DNA of 64,000 bases from Cupriavidus necator A5-1 (lineage in GTDB: Bacteria; Pseudomonadota; Gammaproteobacteria; Burkholderiales; Burkholderiaceae): the NCBI RefSeq assembly GCF_000744095.1, contig NZ_JQLI01000001.1, positions 1,302,001-1,366,000 of the forward strand. Direction: 5' to 3'. The stretch's first letter is position 1. Each line of letters opens with the position of its first letter. The translations under genes and the position numbers were made by a program. Positions 63,325 to 64,000 of the stretch are shown here, piece after piece. Under the pieces are notes generated by a model. It did no database searches and was not told the origin of the DNA. It was given only the letters and a program-made list of their open reading frames with translations.

Positions 63325-64000
63325 ATGGATCTATCGTCGGTTGAGGCGTTTGTTCGGGTCGCAGAGGCGAAGAGCATTACTGAGGCAGCCCGGATGATGG
63401 GCCTATCAAACTCCGGAGTGAGTCGGGCCGTCAGCCGCCTCGAGGCCCAGACTGGCGTGGTGTTGCTGAATCGCACAACGAGAAAAGTCGGCATCACGGC
63501 GGAGGGCGAGGCTTTCTTTGAACGTTGTAGGAGAATCCTCGCAGACCTAAAAGACGCAAAGACCGAGCTGATAGAGTCGGCCAGCGGCCCTACTGGGAGA
63601 CTGAGGATCACGGCACCTATTGGCTATGGCAGATCGGTGCTGATTCCGATGCTGACTCCGTTCAGGCGGCGCTATCCCAAGCTAGTTGTTGAAACAAACC
63701 TGTCAGACGCCGCGGTCGATGTCTTGGATGAAGGCTTCGATCTGGCGATCAGAGTTGGGGAGCTGATTCCTTCGAAGCTTGCGTCGTGCAGCCTCGGTGC
63801 CACACAATGGATTGCCTGCGCCAGCCCCGATTATCTTAGCGAACGTGGATTCCCCGAGGTTCCTGACGATCTACATGCCCACGACTGCGTCGCGTATTTT
63901 TCACCAAGCACCAGGCGCTTTCACGACTGGCACTTCTCGCTTGGCGACACGCCACGTGTTGTGAAGATCGGCGACATCGCGCGGAACGTTGTCGACCATT
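63325..64000 (+). CDS. LysR-family regulator, cut by the window end
   Basis: 225 codons visible and no stop before the end of the window. Starts MDLSSVEAFVRVAEAKSITEAARMMGLSNSGVSRAVSRLE, the LysR HTH, and continues into the effector domain (ITAPIGYGRSVLIPMLTPFRRRYP, DVLDEGFDLAIRVGELIPSKLAS). It is CrgA-like, similar in type to those at 22.0, 32.0 and 51.1 kb. No GGAATA site is seen just upstream, so it is probably a separate regulon. Confidence 0.9.
   Translation, partial: MDLSSVEAFVRVAEAKSITEAARMMGLSNSGVSRAVSRLEAQTGVVLLNRTTRKVGITAEGEAFFERCRRILADLKDAKTELIESASGPTGRLRITAPIGYGRSVLIPMLTPFRRRYPKLVVETNLSDAAVDVLDEGFDLAIRVGELIPSKLASCSLGATQWIACASPDYLSERGFPEVPDDLHAHDCVAYFSPSTRRFHDWHFSLGDTPRVVKIGDIARNVVDH

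Overview
The window looks like an accessory, heavily rearranged stretch of a high-GC beta-proteobacterial genome of the Burkholderiales type (Cupriavidus, Ralstonia or Bordetella-like). This is inferred from the Bug/TctC-type solute receptors, abundant LysR regulators, a PHB-type acetoacetyl-CoA reductase remnant, a DUF3331 protein, an H-NS relic and a Burkholderia-style porin. I see no rRNA, complete tRNA or CRISPR array.

Layout. 1-2.5 kb: a small unknown protein and a membrane-bound EAL phosphodiesterase with a degenerate GGDEF domain. 2.9-11.3 kb: a transposon graveyard. A 5'-truncated phaB abuts a Tn5/IS4-like transposase that is cut into three pieces by two complete IS3-family elements, each with a 3-bp target duplication. 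Then come two lipoproteins, an ISL3 element and a tyrosine-recombinase tail. 11.3-19.3 kb: a six-gene minus-strand operon for phthalate-type catabolism (Rieske oxygenase, 4,5-dihydroxyphthalate decarboxylase, a frameshifted NadC, PDR-type reductase, MocA-type dihydrodiol dehydrogenase, Bug receptor). It is divergent from a hemerythrin-MarR pair, with paired palindromes in the divergent region. The block is bracketed by two related integrase tails and an 87-bp direct repeat. 19.5-22 kb: decayed integrase, ProQ/FinO and other relics plus a CcbP-like gene.

22-36 kb: LysR-controlled metabolic units: SDR plus AhpD-like protein; a cNMP-domain/thioredoxin-reductase-like fusion; an enolase-superfamily enzyme plus GST; an NfsB nitroreductase; a MocA-type dehydrogenase. 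Three degraded genes lie among them. 36-39.7 kb: small unknown ORFs, an H-NS relic, a ClC chloride channel homologue and a porin. 39.9-48.6 kb: a tightly packed minus-strand operon (haloalkane dehalogenase, FAD/Fe-S oxidase, DapA-type lyase/aldolase, MFS permease, FAD monooxygenase, LVIVD propeller protein), with stop/start overlaps at two junctions.

48.9-60.6 kb: reductases with their regulator (PRISE-type enone reductase, AhpC/TSA-like redoxin, LysR, four SDRs, old yellow enzyme). A repeated operator-like motif, GGAATA-N5-TATTCC often extended by a third half-site, recurs in front of most of them and also between the LysR and SDR at 22.97 kb. I read this as a candidate electrophile/carbonyl-detoxification regulon. 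61-64 kb: a DUF3331 protein, a FixJ/NarL-type response regulator and a LysR gene that runs off the end of the window.
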